Assembly: GCF_008122525.1 (NCBI RefSeq)
Contig: NZ_VSRV01000001.1
Coordinates: 2,356,001-2,420,000, forward strand
Origin: Marinomonas sp. IMCC 4694
Lineage (GTDB): Bacteria > Pseudomonadota > Gammaproteobacteria > Pseudomonadales > Marinomonadaceae
Direction of reading: 5' to 3'
DNA: 64,000 nt
The notes beneath the pieces were generated by a model. It was not told the origin of the DNA. It did no database searches and was given only the letters and a program-made list of their open reading frames with translations. Of this stretch, positions 1 to 8,641 are shown one piece after another. A program made the translations under genes and the position numbers. How positions within the stretch are numbered: the stretch's first letter is position 1; each line of letters starts with the position of its first letter.

Positions 1-162
1 GAACGCCAAGTGCAAATGTTAAGCAAACAACACGAAATGCTGAGCATATTAACGCCAGAACAAAAAGCCAAACTCGTTGAACTGCAACAAGATCAAATGC
101 AAGAATGCAGTGACGATAACGACGATGAAAAACCACGTCACAAAGGCAAAGATCGCCACTAA
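1..162 (+). CDS. Spy/CpxP-like periplasmic protein, C-terminal fragment
   Basis: Open from the first base of the window and ending at the stop at 160-162, so only the last 53 residues are visible. The fragment is helical and Gln/Lys rich and has an LTPEQ segment near residue 18, the LTxxQ repeat typical of Spy/CpxP envelope-stress chaperones. It ends in an acidic then basic tail with several His residues, which could bind metal. A strong terminator follows about 45 bp downstream. The 5' end, signal peptide and start are outside the window. The family call rests on one motif and composition. Confidence 0.6.
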   Translation, partial: ERQVQMLSKQHEMLSILTPEQKAKLVELQQDQMQECSDDNDDEKPRHKGKDRH

Positions 163-205
163 GGTGTCCATCTAAGCTACTGACTCATACATTGAGCACA
201 CCCTA

Positions 206-235
206 AATAAAGGCGACTTTCGAGTCGCCTTTATT
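206..235 (+). terminator. Rho-independent terminator after the Spy-like gene
   Basis: A perfect 13-bp stem closes on a TTCG tetraloop (219-222). The arms end in A/T-rich sequence on both sides, so it may work in both directions between the plus-strand Spy-like gene and the minus-strand gene ending at 251. Confidence 0.85.
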
Positions 236-250
236 ATGTGAATCTGGGCT

Positions 251-535
251 TTAGCGACGTTTCCATATTCTCGCAACCGCACGATCACTGCCTAACCACC
301 CCACTATTTCGCACACCAAGCCGGTGAACAAGAACATCATAATAGGGATAATACCCGCCGCTTCGCCGGTCATAATTGTCACCATTAAAGACACTGACGC
401 AATCACCAAACACAGCAACCCCAACACAATGAGAATGGTTCTGTGGGAAGGTTTGTATTCATATTCTCCCTCACCTTCGCTCGATTCAAACAAACTCAAC
501 ACAGGTGAACACAGTTTTCTTAGGATTTCTTTCAT
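251..535 (-). CDS. Small inner-membrane protein of unknown function
   Basis: A 94-residue protein with a cytoplasmic-looking N-terminus (acidic Glu/Gly/Tyr stretch at about 19-27) and two hydrophobic segments at about 33-54 and 60-82, ending in a basic WKRR tail. I do not recognise the family. The hairpin topology suggests a small integral membrane protein with both ends in the cytoplasm (positive-inside tail). It stands alone between two terminators. The opposite-strand reading frame at 324-644 overlaps it but has no protein-like character. Confidence 0.6.
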   Translation of the reverse strand: MKEILRKLCSPVLSLFESSEGEGEYEYKPSHRTILIVLGLLCLVIASVSLMVTIMTGEAAGIIPIMMFLFTGLVCEIVGWLGSDRAVARIWKRR

Positions 536-630
536 TCACATTTCCTTTTTAACCATTACCCACTTTTTAAGCAGCATCATAACCATAACGCTTTATAAGC
601 ATGCCATAAAAATTGATTCAATCCATATAA

Positions 631-660
631 AAAGGGCCAATTGATCACAATCGGCCCTTT
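631..660 (-). terminator. Terminator downstream of ilvE
   Basis: Inverted repeat with 8-bp GC-rich outer arms (631-638 and 653-660) and a further AATTG/CAATC pairing inside after one mismatch. On the minus strand it runs into a T tract, as expected for the end of ilvE transcription. Confidence 0.75.
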
Positions 661-693
661 GAGTTTGATATGAGTTTGATATGAGTTTGATAT
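661..693. repeat. Three tandem copies of an 11-bp unit
   Basis: The unit GAGTTTGATAT is repeated three times without change (661-671, 672-682, 683-693), squeezed between the ilvE stop and its terminator. It is the kind of repeat that changes copy number by slippage. It lies in the 3' untranslated part of ilvE; no function is evident. Confidence 0.9.
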
Positions 694-695
694 GA

Positions 696-1694
696 TTAAA
701 TGACTTTGGTTAGCCAGTTGTGCGTGTCTTCTGCTTTACCCCATTGAATATCATTCAAGGTTTGACGCAGTTTCTGAGCAATAGGACCTGGTTCGCCAGA
801 CCCTACTTTGTATTCTGTACCGTTATGAATAAAAGTACCGACCGACGTTAACACCGCCGCTGTGCCTGACAACACAGCTTCCACTTCTGGCTTCGCCGCG
901 CGCGCTAATAGTTCTGCCACGGTCAAGTCACGCTCTGTTACGATCATCCCTAAATCAGCCGCTAACGTTAAGATAGAAGAACGCGTCACACCGTGTAAGA
1001 AACTCGTATCCAAACCCTTCGTGATGATCTCGTTGCCATCAATCAACAAGAAATTCGCCGCACCGGTTTCTTGCACATCGCCATTTGGACAGAATAAAAT
1101 CTGATCGGCTTGCACTTCCGCCTTGGCTTTAGAAATCGGACCTAGCGCACTGGCGTAGTTAGCACCACTTTTGATCATGCCCATATGTGGCGCACAACGC
1201 ATGCCGGTTTCGTCTAGCAGTAAACGTAATGCTTTTGCGCCACCGGTAAAATAATCGCCTACAGGGGACAACAAAACATACAACATTGACGTTGCCGTTG
1301 GTGCTGCAGCTTTGCCTACAGCGGCTTCGGTGCCTATGTGAGTCGGACGAATGTACATAGAACCCGGTGGCTCTGGCACATCCGTCGCAAATTCAGCCAC
1401 GACATCCACAATCATCTTAGCAATTTGAGCTTCATCAATAGACGGCAAAGACAACAAACGGCTGCTTTGTGCCAAACGCTTGATGTTTTGATCCATACGA
1501 AAAACATGCACACTGCCGTCTGCATGACGGAAGGCTTTTAGCCCTTCAAAGCACGTGCTGGAATAATGTAAAACGTGCGCCCCAGGGTGCAATTGAATGC
1601 TGTCTGATGCGACAATGCTCGCGTCACTCCATTGATTATTTTCAAATGTTGCCAATGCCATTTTAGGCATAAACACGCTACCAAAAGCCGCCAT
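696..1694 (-). CDS. ilvE: Branched-chain amino acid aminotransferase
   Basis: Class IV (D-amino acid/branched-chain fold) PLP transaminase that interconverts Leu, Ile and Val with their 2-oxo acids in the cytoplasm. At 332 residues it has the usual family size. The PLP lysine is K175 in the IKSGANYAS segment. The ETGAANFLL and LHGVTRSSIL blocks (phosphate and cofactor binding) and the late LSGTAAVLTSVGTF block are present. The start is the ATG followed by Ala-Ala-Phe, with weak upstream purines. It is a single-gene unit ended by the hairpin at 631-660. The substrate branch cannot be separated with certainty from other class IV transaminases by eye, but the whole pattern fits IlvE. Confidence 0.92.
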   Translation of the reverse strand: MAAFGSVFMPKMALATFENNQWSDASIVASDSIQLHPGAHVLHYSSTCFEGLKAFRHADGSVHVFRMDQNIKRLAQSSRLLSLPSIDEAQIAKMIVDVVAEFATDVPEPPGSMYIRPTHIGTEAAVGKAAAPTATSMLYVLLSPVGDYFTGGAKALRLLLDETGMRCAPHMGMIKSGANYASALGPISKAKAEVQADQILFCPNGDVQETGAANFLLIDGNEIITKGLDTSFLHGVTRSSILTLAADLGMIVTERDLTVAELLARAAKPEVEAVLSGTAAVLTSVGTFIHNGTEYKVGSGEPGPIAQKLRQTLNDIQWGKAEDTHNWLTKVI

Positions 1695-1904
1695 TATTGC
1701 TTCCTAATATAGTTAAATGATTGCGAGTAACACGCCGAAAAAAAGCGCATCACCCAATGTTTACCTGATAATAAAACGGAAAACCGAATGAAGAAAGTAA
1801 ATCATAAATCACAGGCGAAATAGAAGCGCTATTACCAAGAAATTAACGCATGAACAGGCAAAAAAATGTACTGACCATTAAGTAACCATTAATGAGTCAT
1901 GAGG

Positions 1905-3572
1905 TTACAGCTCAATCACCCCAGCATGGTCACCAAGCAAACTGCCAACGTGACTCACTAATACCAATATCTCTGGCTTATAATCTTGTTGTAATGACAG
2001 GCAAATCGTTTCAATTGTTGCTTTATCCAAACCATCGAACGGCTCATCTAATAAAAGTACCGGCGCTTTTCTTAATAACAAACGCGCTAATGCCAGACGC
2101 TTGCGCTGTCCACCGGATAAATTACGACCTTGCGAACTCAATAAGGTATCCAATCCGTTTGGTAAGCTCTTTACCCAGTCCGCCAAGGCAACAGCACCCA
2201 ACACAGACCATAACGCTTCTACCGTCGCATCAGGATTACCCAAACGTAAATTAGCCGCGATACTTTGTTGAAATATATACGGGGCCTGTGGCAAATAGCT
2301 TAATTGCTGCTGATACACAGTATTGCCGAACAACTCAGTTACTTCATCGTTGATCAACGCTTGGCCGGTCGATAAACAATCCCCGGCCATGGACGCAAGC
2401 AATGTCGACTTACCTGAACCACTTCCCCCCCGAATCCATAAGGTGTCACCTGTCTCTATGGTTAAATCAATCGCGTCGTTGCCCATACCGCTGGCGGCAT
2501 GAAAACCTCGCCAATGCTGAAAAGACAAACGACGAAGCTGCCCTGCAATACAGGTAAACGTGTCTTGTTCTGAGTCTTTTGGCGCGTCATAAAGTTGATT
2601 GAGCCTGCGCAGCCCAACCTGAGATTGACCTTGCGCGACAAACGATTGAACAAGCGGCAGCGCCAACTCGTTAACAGCGAGTAAAGACAGCACAAAACCC
2701 ACAACCCAAGTACCTTGTACGTTGTCTAGCAGCATCCACCGCCCTGATGGCAAATCCAACTCACTGACCAAATAGAAGCTACTGGCAATCAATGAAACAG
2801 TAATCCAATAAGCTAAGAAGCGCCCCACGCTGACTGCGTTTTGAATATGAATTTCTGTGCGGCGCTGGCGTTCATCCAGTTGCCCCAAACGTTTAGCATA
2901 CTCTTTCCAATGTCCGCGTATCGTTAGCGTCACTAACGCAGAGAATAAGCTAACAAAACGACTACGGCGATGCACGCCCAAAATCTGCCCAACATGCACA
3001 GCATGACTGGCAAAGCGACCACAAACATAAGGCACCACCACAATATGCAGCAAGGCCGCTGTCGCCATAGGCCAAAGCAATGCAGGTAAAATGAAATAAG
3101 CAAATATCGACACCGCCACATAACTTGCTACAGCGTAAATCCAAGGTAAAAACACGACTAACGGCCAACGAATAATCTGATCCAGATCACTGACCAAACG
3201 CTGAAGCAAGTCGCCTCTTGTCTGCTCATGCAAATTTGCCGCATCCTTTGCAACTCGCTGATCCCAAACCCACAGACGTAATGTTTTTAATAAACCCAGC
3301 AAATGGTTGTGCGCCGCAACCTGCTCACCATAACGACCTGCGGTACGAAATATCGACAAACCACGAACAATGGCGCCCGGCGTTAAATAATTAAAAAACA
3401 TGCCTGCGCCTACCGCAGTCGCCAACCCTGCCGCTGAAATAAACCAGCCTGACACACCGAGCAGCGCTACCCCTGACAAACTGGCGACTACGCCCAGTAA
3501 AACGGGAACAACAAAGCCCCAAGGGTTCGTAAATACAAGCTGTCTAAGTGATAGTTTGGTTGTTTTTTTCAT
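1905..3572 (-). CDS. cydC: Heterodimeric ABC exporter subunit CydC
   Basis: Second half of the CydDC exporter, which sends cysteine and glutathione to the periplasm and is needed to assemble cytochrome bd. N-terminal six-helix membrane domain (about residues 15-310) is followed by a nucleotide-binding domain with Walker A GGSGSGKST, signature NLSGGQRKR and Walker B VLLLDEP. I chose the ATG at 3572 (555 residues) because an AGAGG ribosome site ends 5 bases before it. A GTG six bases upstream would lie inside that site. The start overlaps the end of cydD by 29 bp, which points to translational coupling. It is the last gene of the cydABXDC operon. Confidence 0.92.
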   Translation of the reverse strand: MKKTTKLSLRQLVFTNPWGFVVPVLLGVVASLSGVALLGVSGWFISAAGLATAVGAGMFFNYLTPGAIVRGLSIFRTAGRYGEQVAAHNHLLGLLKTLRLWVWDQRVAKDAANLHEQTRGDLLQRLVSDLDQIIRWPLVVFLPWIYAVASYVAVSIFAYFILPALLWPMATAALLHIVVVPYVCGRFASHAVHVGQILGVHRRSRFVSLFSALVTLTIRGHWKEYAKRLGQLDERQRRTEIHIQNAVSVGRFLAYWITVSLIASSFYLVSELDLPSGRWMLLDNVQGTWVVGFVLSLLAVNELALPLVQSFVAQGQSQVGLRRLNQLYDAPKDSEQDTFTCIAGQLRRLSFQHWRGFHAASGMGNDAIDLTIETGDTLWIRGGSGSGKSTLLASMAGDCLSTGQALINDEVTELFGNTVYQQQLSYLPQAPYIFQQSIAANLRLGNPDATVEALWSVLGAVALADWVKSLPNGLDTLLSSQGRNLSGGQRKRLALARLLLRKAPVLLLDEPFDGLDKATIETICLSLQQDYKPEILVLVSHVGSLLGDHAGVIEL

Positions 3573-5337
3573 ACACACCTCTTTTGCTCAGCGCCCAATG
3601 TTTATCGGCCCACATAATGGGATGTGTATCATGGCTAACAATCAATAAGGTTTTACCCTTTGACACCTGATTCAATGTCTCTAAAACCGCATCAGCGGTT
3701 TCTTTGTCAAGCCCAGAACAAGGTTCATCAAGCAACCAAACATCCGCTTGGGACAGCAAGGCTCGGGCGATGGATAATCGCTGCATTTGACCACCCGACA
3801 AACCCGAACCTAGTTCTGTTAGCGGCGTTTCAAGGCCATTTGGCAAGACTCGAATAAAGTCATCACAATGGCTTTTACACAGAGCCTCTTGAAGTGCCTC
3901 TTCTGTAGGCATCTCGATACCTAGCAACAAGTTACGCTTAATGCTGCCGTTTACCCACTCAGGCGTTTGTGGCAACCAAGCCAATTTCGCGCGCCATTCA
4001 GACAAGTCGAGCGCTTGAAACGGGCGCCCTTTCACGTAGAACTCACCCTGATACGCTTCTTCAAACCCTAATAAAAGATGCAATAAACTGGATTTACCCA
4101 CGCCAGATTCGCCACTTAGCCAAACTCGTTGACCTTCTAGCACGTCAACCGAGATCGGTGCTAAACGATGGCGACCAGATTCAAGCCAGCCCACTTTTCT
4201 AAGGCTCAAAAATGCTTGTGTATTAATCGCCTCTGACCCACCTGAATCAGCGGGTGTATCCAAGAAAATATCAAGAATACTGTCGGAGCCGCTGTTTACG
4301 CCGGCTGTTGTTGCCGTTGTCGTTGTGTTCAATATTTCTAATAAATCGGTCGCAGCGGCTTCTGCTTTTTGTTTGGCGTGATAATCATTACCTAGCTGGC
4401 GCAATGGCAAATAAAATTCAGGGGCTAATAGCAGCAAAAACATCGCCTGCATTAACGTTACCGGTGAAGTGCCTTGCTGCCATGGTAAAGCTTCTAACAA
4501 GCCAAGCCCCAGATACAGCGCAATCATGGCGATCGATAAGGAGGCAAACAACTCAAGGGTCGCCGTCGACAAAAAAGCCAACACCAGCACACCCATGGTG
4601 GTTTTTTGGTACGATTCCGCACTAAAGGACAAACGGTCTCGAGCTTCATCCGTTCGATTTAATCGTTTCAATTCAGCCAAACCTTGACTCAAATCCATAA
4701 ACTGGTTAGACAGCATAGCCAACACATTAAACTGGCGACGGTTTGCCTGAGCGGCTTTGTGTCCCACGAAAATCATAAACACAATAACCAAAGGCGCCGT
4801 TAGTATGAAAACAAAAAAAGCAATCCAAGAAATGGAGACAACAGAAAGGAGAATAACGCAAGGAATAAGGGTCACCATAAACACTTGAGGCTTATAGCGA
4901 CTGAAAAAATCGTCTAACGCGTCTACCTGTTCATAAACACGCGTTGACAGTGCCGCATCTTCTTCAATTCTCAGTCGAGCTGGGCCCAACTCAGTCAGAT
5001 GTGACACCAGCTTATGACGCAAGCCGTAACGAATGTCACGGCTTGCACTGGTGCAAATACGCTCACGAGCAAAGCTTGCTAGAGCGCGCAGTAAAAGAGC
5101 AAACAAACCAAGGCATAAAAGTGACAAGGAAAAAGATTGGTGCAAGGCCATGTCCGAAAAGACATGCGCAAACGCCCAAGCTTGAAGCACAAGAGCCACC
5201 GCGAACAAGAACCCAAAACCTTGGGCCCAACGATATTTTGAGGATTGCTGATTAGATAACGTATCTAAAAAACTCACTTCCGGTGTTTTAACACGACTCG
5301 CTCTCGGTGACTTCTTTGCTTCCTTGTTTTTTGACAT
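3544..5337 (-). CDS. cydD: Heterodimeric ABC exporter subunit CydD
   Basis: Partner of CydC in the inner-membrane thiol exporter required for bd oxidase maturation. 597 residues: a Lys/Ser-rich cytoplasmic N-terminus, membrane domain to about 330, then an ATPase domain with Walker A GESGVGKSS, signature GLSGGQMQR, Walker B VWLLDEP and an H-loop VSHD. It starts only 5 bp after cydX stops and overlaps cydC. A Thr-rich run (residues about 340-350) marks a linker. The order CydD then CydC matches the E. coli arrangement, except that here the exporter genes sit in the same operon as the oxidase. Confidence 0.93.
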   Translation of the reverse strand: MSKNKEAKKSPRASRVKTPEVSFLDTLSNQQSSKYRWAQGFGFLFAVALVLQAWAFAHVFSDMALHQSFSLSLLCLGLFALLLRALASFARERICTSASRDIRYGLRHKLVSHLTELGPARLRIEEDAALSTRVYEQVDALDDFFSRYKPQVFMVTLIPCVILLSVVSISWIAFFVFILTAPLVIVFMIFVGHKAAQANRRQFNVLAMLSNQFMDLSQGLAELKRLNRTDEARDRLSFSAESYQKTTMGVLVLAFLSTATLELFASLSIAMIALYLGLGLLEALPWQQGTSPVTLMQAMFLLLLAPEFYLPLRQLGNDYHAKQKAEAAATDLLEILNTTTTATTAGVNSGSDSILDIFLDTPADSGGSEAINTQAFLSLRKVGWLESGRHRLAPISVDVLEGQRVWLSGESGVGKSSLLHLLLGFEEAYQGEFYVKGRPFQALDLSEWRAKLAWLPQTPEWVNGSIKRNLLLGIEMPTEEALQEALCKSHCDDFIRVLPNGLETPLTELGSGLSGGQMQRLSIARALLSQADVWLLDEPCSGLDKETADAVLETLNQVSKGKTLLIVSHDTHPIMWADKHWALSKRGVYEKNNQTIT

Positions 5338-5342
5338 TGAGT

Positions 5343-5453
5343 TTACTGCTGCTCCTCTTCGCCGTCATAACCACTAAACTCTAACCATAATGCATTCACG
5401 ATACCAAATGAACACGCCAATAAAATGCCGAGAACCCAAGCAAAATACCACAT
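5343..5453 (-). CDS. cydX: Cytochrome bd oxidase small subunit CydX
   Basis: A 36-residue protein starting MWYFAWVLG, with one membrane span (residues about 3-24) containing the LLACSFGIVNALW block, and an acidic-Gln tail (GEEEQQ). This is the classic YbgT/CydX pattern. The peptide sits at the CydA surface and stabilises the haem b595/d site. It is encoded between cydB and cydD, 104 bp after cydB and 5 bp before cydD, all on the minus strand. Short length makes it easy to miss in automatic annotation. Confidence 0.93.
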   Translation of the reverse strand: MWYFAWVLGILLACSFGIVNALWLEFSGYDGEEEQQ

Positions 5454-5557
5454 ACTGTCTTCCTCCACGATAGGGTTCAATAGGAACCCTATCTAACAAA
5501 TAACTAACAAATAACTAACAAATAACTAAAAAAAATCCGCGAATCGCTAAGATTGGC

Positions 5558-6694
5558 TTAATACAACGAGTGAGTGTTGTCTTCCAAATGCTTCTTAGTC
5601 AAACGACCATACATAACGAAGTAACTCCACAGGGTATAAGTCAGTACGATTGGTACAAAGATACAAGCAACAACGAACATGATCATCATGGTGTTATGGC
5701 TGGATGTCGCATCCCAAATGGTCAAACTCATGCTCGGAAAACTTGAAGATGGCATCAAGAACGGGAACATAGACCCGCCCGCTGTCACGATAATGCCCGC
5801 AATACCCAAGGATGAACTCAAGAAAGACAAGGCGCCTTTTTTCATTACCGCAGCTAGTGCCGCCACCAACATACCAACAATACCCACCATTGGCGCCAAA
5901 ATAAGCACAGGGTAAGTCGAGTAATTGGTTAGCCAGGCACCCGCTTGTACCTCGGCGGTTTTCATCAAGGGTGTCATAGCCGCGTTGCCATCAATCGCGC
6001 TCGTAAGCACGTATCCATCAATGCCGTACGCCAACCAAATACCTGCGACAATGAAAAGTACCGCAGCTAAAGTGCCTGTTACCGCTGTTGCTTTACATGC
6101 TTTACGATACAAGTCAGCGTCTGTCTTCATTTGTAACCAAGCACCCCCTTGTGTCATTAACATTAATAAGCTAACCAGACCACAAAGAATACCAAAGGGG
6201 TTCAGCAAACCAAAAAACGAACCGGTATACGTCACACGCAAGTAGTTATCAAACTCAAACGGCACACCTTGCAACAAGTTACCAAACGCCACGCCGAAAA
6301 TAATAGGCGGAACGGCGGAGCCGAATACAATGCCCCAATCCCAGCTAGTACGCCACTTTGAATTCTCAAGTTTAGAACGGTAATCAAAACCGATCGGACG
6401 GAAGAACAACGCGGCCAAAACCAACATCATCGCGAAATAAAAACCAGAGAATGAAGTCGCATACACAACAGGCCAAGCCGCAAATAAAGCACCACCTGCT
6501 GTGATAAACCAAACCTGATTACCATCCCAATGAGGGGCAATCGAGTTGATCATAATTCGGCGCTCTGAGTCTGTGCCGCCAATAACTTTTAGCAAGCTAC
6601 CCACACCCATATCAAACCCATCGGTTACTGAAAAACCAATGAGCAAAACACCGATCAGTACCCACCAAATGACTTTTAATAATTCGTATTCCAT
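5558..6694 (-). CDS. cydB: Cytochrome bd ubiquinol oxidase subunit II
   Basis: Inner-membrane subunit that forms the bd quinol oxidase heterodimer with CydA. 378 residues, close to the 379 of E. coli, with 8-9 hydrophobic helices and the early GVLLIGFSVTDGFDMGVG and HWDGNQVWFITAGG blocks typical of CydB. It begins one base after the cydA stop, so the two are translationally coupled. A spacer of about 100 bp separates it from cydX. On the minus strand nothing in that spacer looks like a terminator. Confidence 0.97.
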   Translation of the reverse strand: MEYELLKVIWWVLIGVLLIGFSVTDGFDMGVGSLLKVIGGTDSERRIMINSIAPHWDGNQVWFITAGGALFAAWPVVYATSFSGFYFAMMLVLAALFFRPIGFDYRSKLENSKWRTSWDWGIVFGSAVPPIIFGVAFGNLLQGVPFEFDNYLRVTYTGSFFGLLNPFGILCGLVSLLMLMTQGGAWLQMKTDADLYRKACKATAVTGTLAAVLFIVAGIWLAYGIDGYVLTSAIDGNAAMTPLMKTAEVQAGAWLTNYSTYPVLILAPMVGIVGMLVAALAAVMKKGALSFLSSSLGIAGIIVTAGGSMFPFLMPSSSFPSMSLTIWDATSSHNTMMIMFVVACIFVPIVLTYTLWSYFVMYGRLTKKHLEDNTHSLY

Positions 6695-6695
6695 T

Positions 6696-8270
6696 TTATA
6701 CCTCCTGCTTCAGCTGAGCGGTTTCTTGTTCAAGCGCATAACGACCAGTGTGTAAACTGGAAGGTCCCTGCTTCGCGAAACGAATCATCAGGTACATTTC
6801 AGCGACCAAGAAAGCGGTATACAAGACAGCAAAACCAATAATGGTGGTCCAAATCTCACCCGCGGTCAGGTTAGAAACCGCCACGTGAACAGGCAGAATT
6901 TCACCAATGGCCCATGGTTGACGACCATATTCAGCGACAAACCAACCCAGTTCATTTGCGATCCAAGGCAGTGGCAAACACAAGATAATCAGTTTCAAAA
7001 ACAGCGGATTCTGCCCTATACGACGACGCGCATTCTGATAAAAAGCCGCCGCGAAAACGAACAACATGATAAAACCACATGCCACCATGGCACGGAATGC
7101 GAAGAACAATGGCGCTACCTGAGGAATAGAATACTCCACCGCTTGGTCGATCTCTTCGGATGTCACTTTGTTCATATCTTGGTTAAACGCAGTGACCAGT
7201 AAACCGTAACCCAGGTCGTCTTTTACTTTTTCGAAGTTAGACTTAACCAGTGGATCGGTTGAACCATTGCGCAATTTTTCGAGCAACTGATTGGCATAAA
7301 TACCATTAATAATACGCTGGCGATTATGCTCTTTTAGCTCTTTAATACCTTCCACTTCACCATCCAGTGAGCGGGTAGCAATAATACCCATTAGGCCAGG
7401 AATCTTAAGCGCAAATTCAGTTTCCTGAAGCTCTTGGTTAGGAAAGCCGATTAAGGTGAAATCAGCAGGGGCTTCCTGTGTTTCCCACTCAGCTTCAATA
7501 GCGGCTAATTTTACTTTTTGCACCTCGCCAAGCTCGTAACCAGATTCATCACCCAATAGGATAACGCTCATGATAGACGCTAAACCAAACGCAGAAGCAA
7601 TGGCAAATGAGCGACGGGCAAACGCAAGATCGCGACCTTTCAATAGGTAGTAACTTGAAATCACCAGAACAAACATAGCGCCGGTTGTATACCCTGCAGA
7701 AACCGTATGAACAAATTTCACCTGAGCCACAGGGTTAAGTAGCAACGCACCAAAATCAACCAATTCCATTCTCATGGTTTCGTAATTGAATTCAGAGCCG
7801 ACGGGGTTTTGCATCCAGCCGTTTGCGATTAGGATCCATAAAGCAGAAAGGTTAGAACCCAACGCCACACCCCATGTCACCATCAAGTGTTTTACTTTGC
7901 TCAAACGATCCCAACCAAAAAAGAACAAACCCACAAGCGTGGATTCTAGGAAGAAAGCCATCAAACCTTCGATCGCCAAAGGCGCACCGAAAATATCCCC
8001 TACATAGTGGGAATAGTATGACCAGTTTGTTCCGAACTGGAACTCCATTGTCAGACCCGTCGTCACCCCTAAGGCAAAGTTAATACCAAACAATTTGCCC
8101 CAGAACTTCACCATGTCCTTGTATATTTGCTTACCGGTAATCACATAGACAGATTCCATGATGGCGAGCAAAAAAGACATCCCGAGTGTCAAAGGGACAA
8201 ACAAGTAGTGATACAGCACTGTAAAAGCAAACTGAAACCGCGATAGTTCCACTACAGCTTCGTTAATCAT
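6696..8270 (-). CDS. cydA: Cytochrome bd ubiquinol oxidase subunit I
   Basis: Catalytic subunit of the high-affinity terminal oxidase that oxidises ubiquinol and reduces O2 to water. 524 residues with nine predicted helices. Visible residues are H21 (haem ligand), H188 (haem b558 ligand), E101 and E109 (proton path), and GRQPW in the conserved C-terminal half. The long insertion between helices VI and VII (about 240-370) is the long Q-loop, so this is an L-type (E. coli-like) bd-I oxidase rather than a cyanide-insensitive CIO-type, which has a short loop. First gene of cydABXDC, preceded by an FNR-like promoter. Confidence 0.97.
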   Translation of the reverse strand: MINEAVVELSRFQFAFTVLYHYLFVPLTLGMSFLLAIMESVYVITGKQIYKDMVKFWGKLFGINFALGVTTGLTMEFQFGTNWSYYSHYVGDIFGAPLAIEGLMAFFLESTLVGLFFFGWDRLSKVKHLMVTWGVALGSNLSALWILIANGWMQNPVGSEFNYETMRMELVDFGALLLNPVAQVKFVHTVSAGYTTGAMFVLVISSYYLLKGRDLAFARRSFAIASAFGLASIMSVILLGDESGYELGEVQKVKLAAIEAEWETQEAPADFTLIGFPNQELQETEFALKIPGLMGIIATRSLDGEVEGIKELKEHNRQRIINGIYANQLLEKLRNGSTDPLVKSNFEKVKDDLGYGLLVTAFNQDMNKVTSEEIDQAVEYSIPQVAPLFFAFRAMVACGFIMLFVFAAAFYQNARRRIGQNPLFLKLIILCLPLPWIANELGWFVAEYGRQPWAIGEILPVHVAVSNLTAGEIWTTIIGFAVLYTAFLVAEMYLMIRFAKQGPSSLHTGRYALEQETAQLKQEV

Positions 8271-8393
8271 ATGACTTCAACCCATTCATTTAGCTGAGAA
8301 AAAAGACGTTTGCAGACACTTCCATACCAGAGTGCTCTTATTATCTAACGCCCACCGGAGCCTCAAACCATTTGAAGCTTCCTATAAGGTAAT

Positions 8394-8435
8394 ATTATGA
8401 TTGCAGTTACCATTTAAAACATTGCGTTAGATCAA
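8394..8435 (-). promoter_or_regulatory. cydA promoter with FNR/ANR-type site
   Basis: Read on the minus strand, TTGATCTAACGCAA (8435-8422) matches the FNR dyad TTGATnnnnATCAA in 8 of 10 positions, with one perfect half. The hexamer CATAAT (8399-8394, 5/6 to TATAAT) starts 29.5 bp from the dyad centre. That is exactly the geometry of a class II FNR promoter, where the site is centred at -41.5, and it puts the start of transcription near 8387. Oxygen control of cytochrome bd by FNR-family regulators is well established; binding here is inferred. Confidence 0.6.
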
Positions 8436-8561
8436 GAGAATGAGAGTGAAACAAAGAAGTGTATGAATAAATTCTTATATACAACCATCATCAAGGTCAT
8501 CACATAGGCGATTAACCGATATTGGTCACCTGTTTTTCATCACACCAGCCTCCAAAAAGTC

Positions 8562-8589
8562 AAAAAAAAGGACGCTCTAATAAGCATCC
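8562..8589 (-). terminator. Terminator of metY
   Basis: On the minus strand a 7-bp stem (8583-8589 with 8570-8576, one G-U pair) is followed at once by eight T residues. It lies about 55 bp after the metY stop and upstream of the cydA promoter. Confidence 0.75.
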
Positions 8590-8641
8590 CCTTCTAAGCA
8601 CTTAACGCACTAAGTTAACAAAGCCAGACGACCCTGTATTT

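Larger units (their letters stand above)
8271..8641. other. Intergenic region between cydA and metY
   Basis: 371 bp without a gene. On the minus strand it holds, in order, the metY terminator (8562-8589), the FNR-like site and -10 box of the cydA promoter (8394-8435), and a leader of about 115 nt before cydA. I see no further reading frame or RNA gene in it. Confidence 0.7.

Noticed and set aside
324..644. Plus-strand frame antisense to the small membrane protein
   Set aside because: Composition is that of an antisense shadow, with no ribosome site or domain.
661..693. CRISPR-like short repeats
   Set aside because: Only three directly adjacent 11-bp units without spacers; no cas genes in the window.
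3544..3578. GTG start for cydC at 3578
   Set aside because: It lies inside the AGAGG ribosome site that fits the ATG at 3572 six bases downstream.
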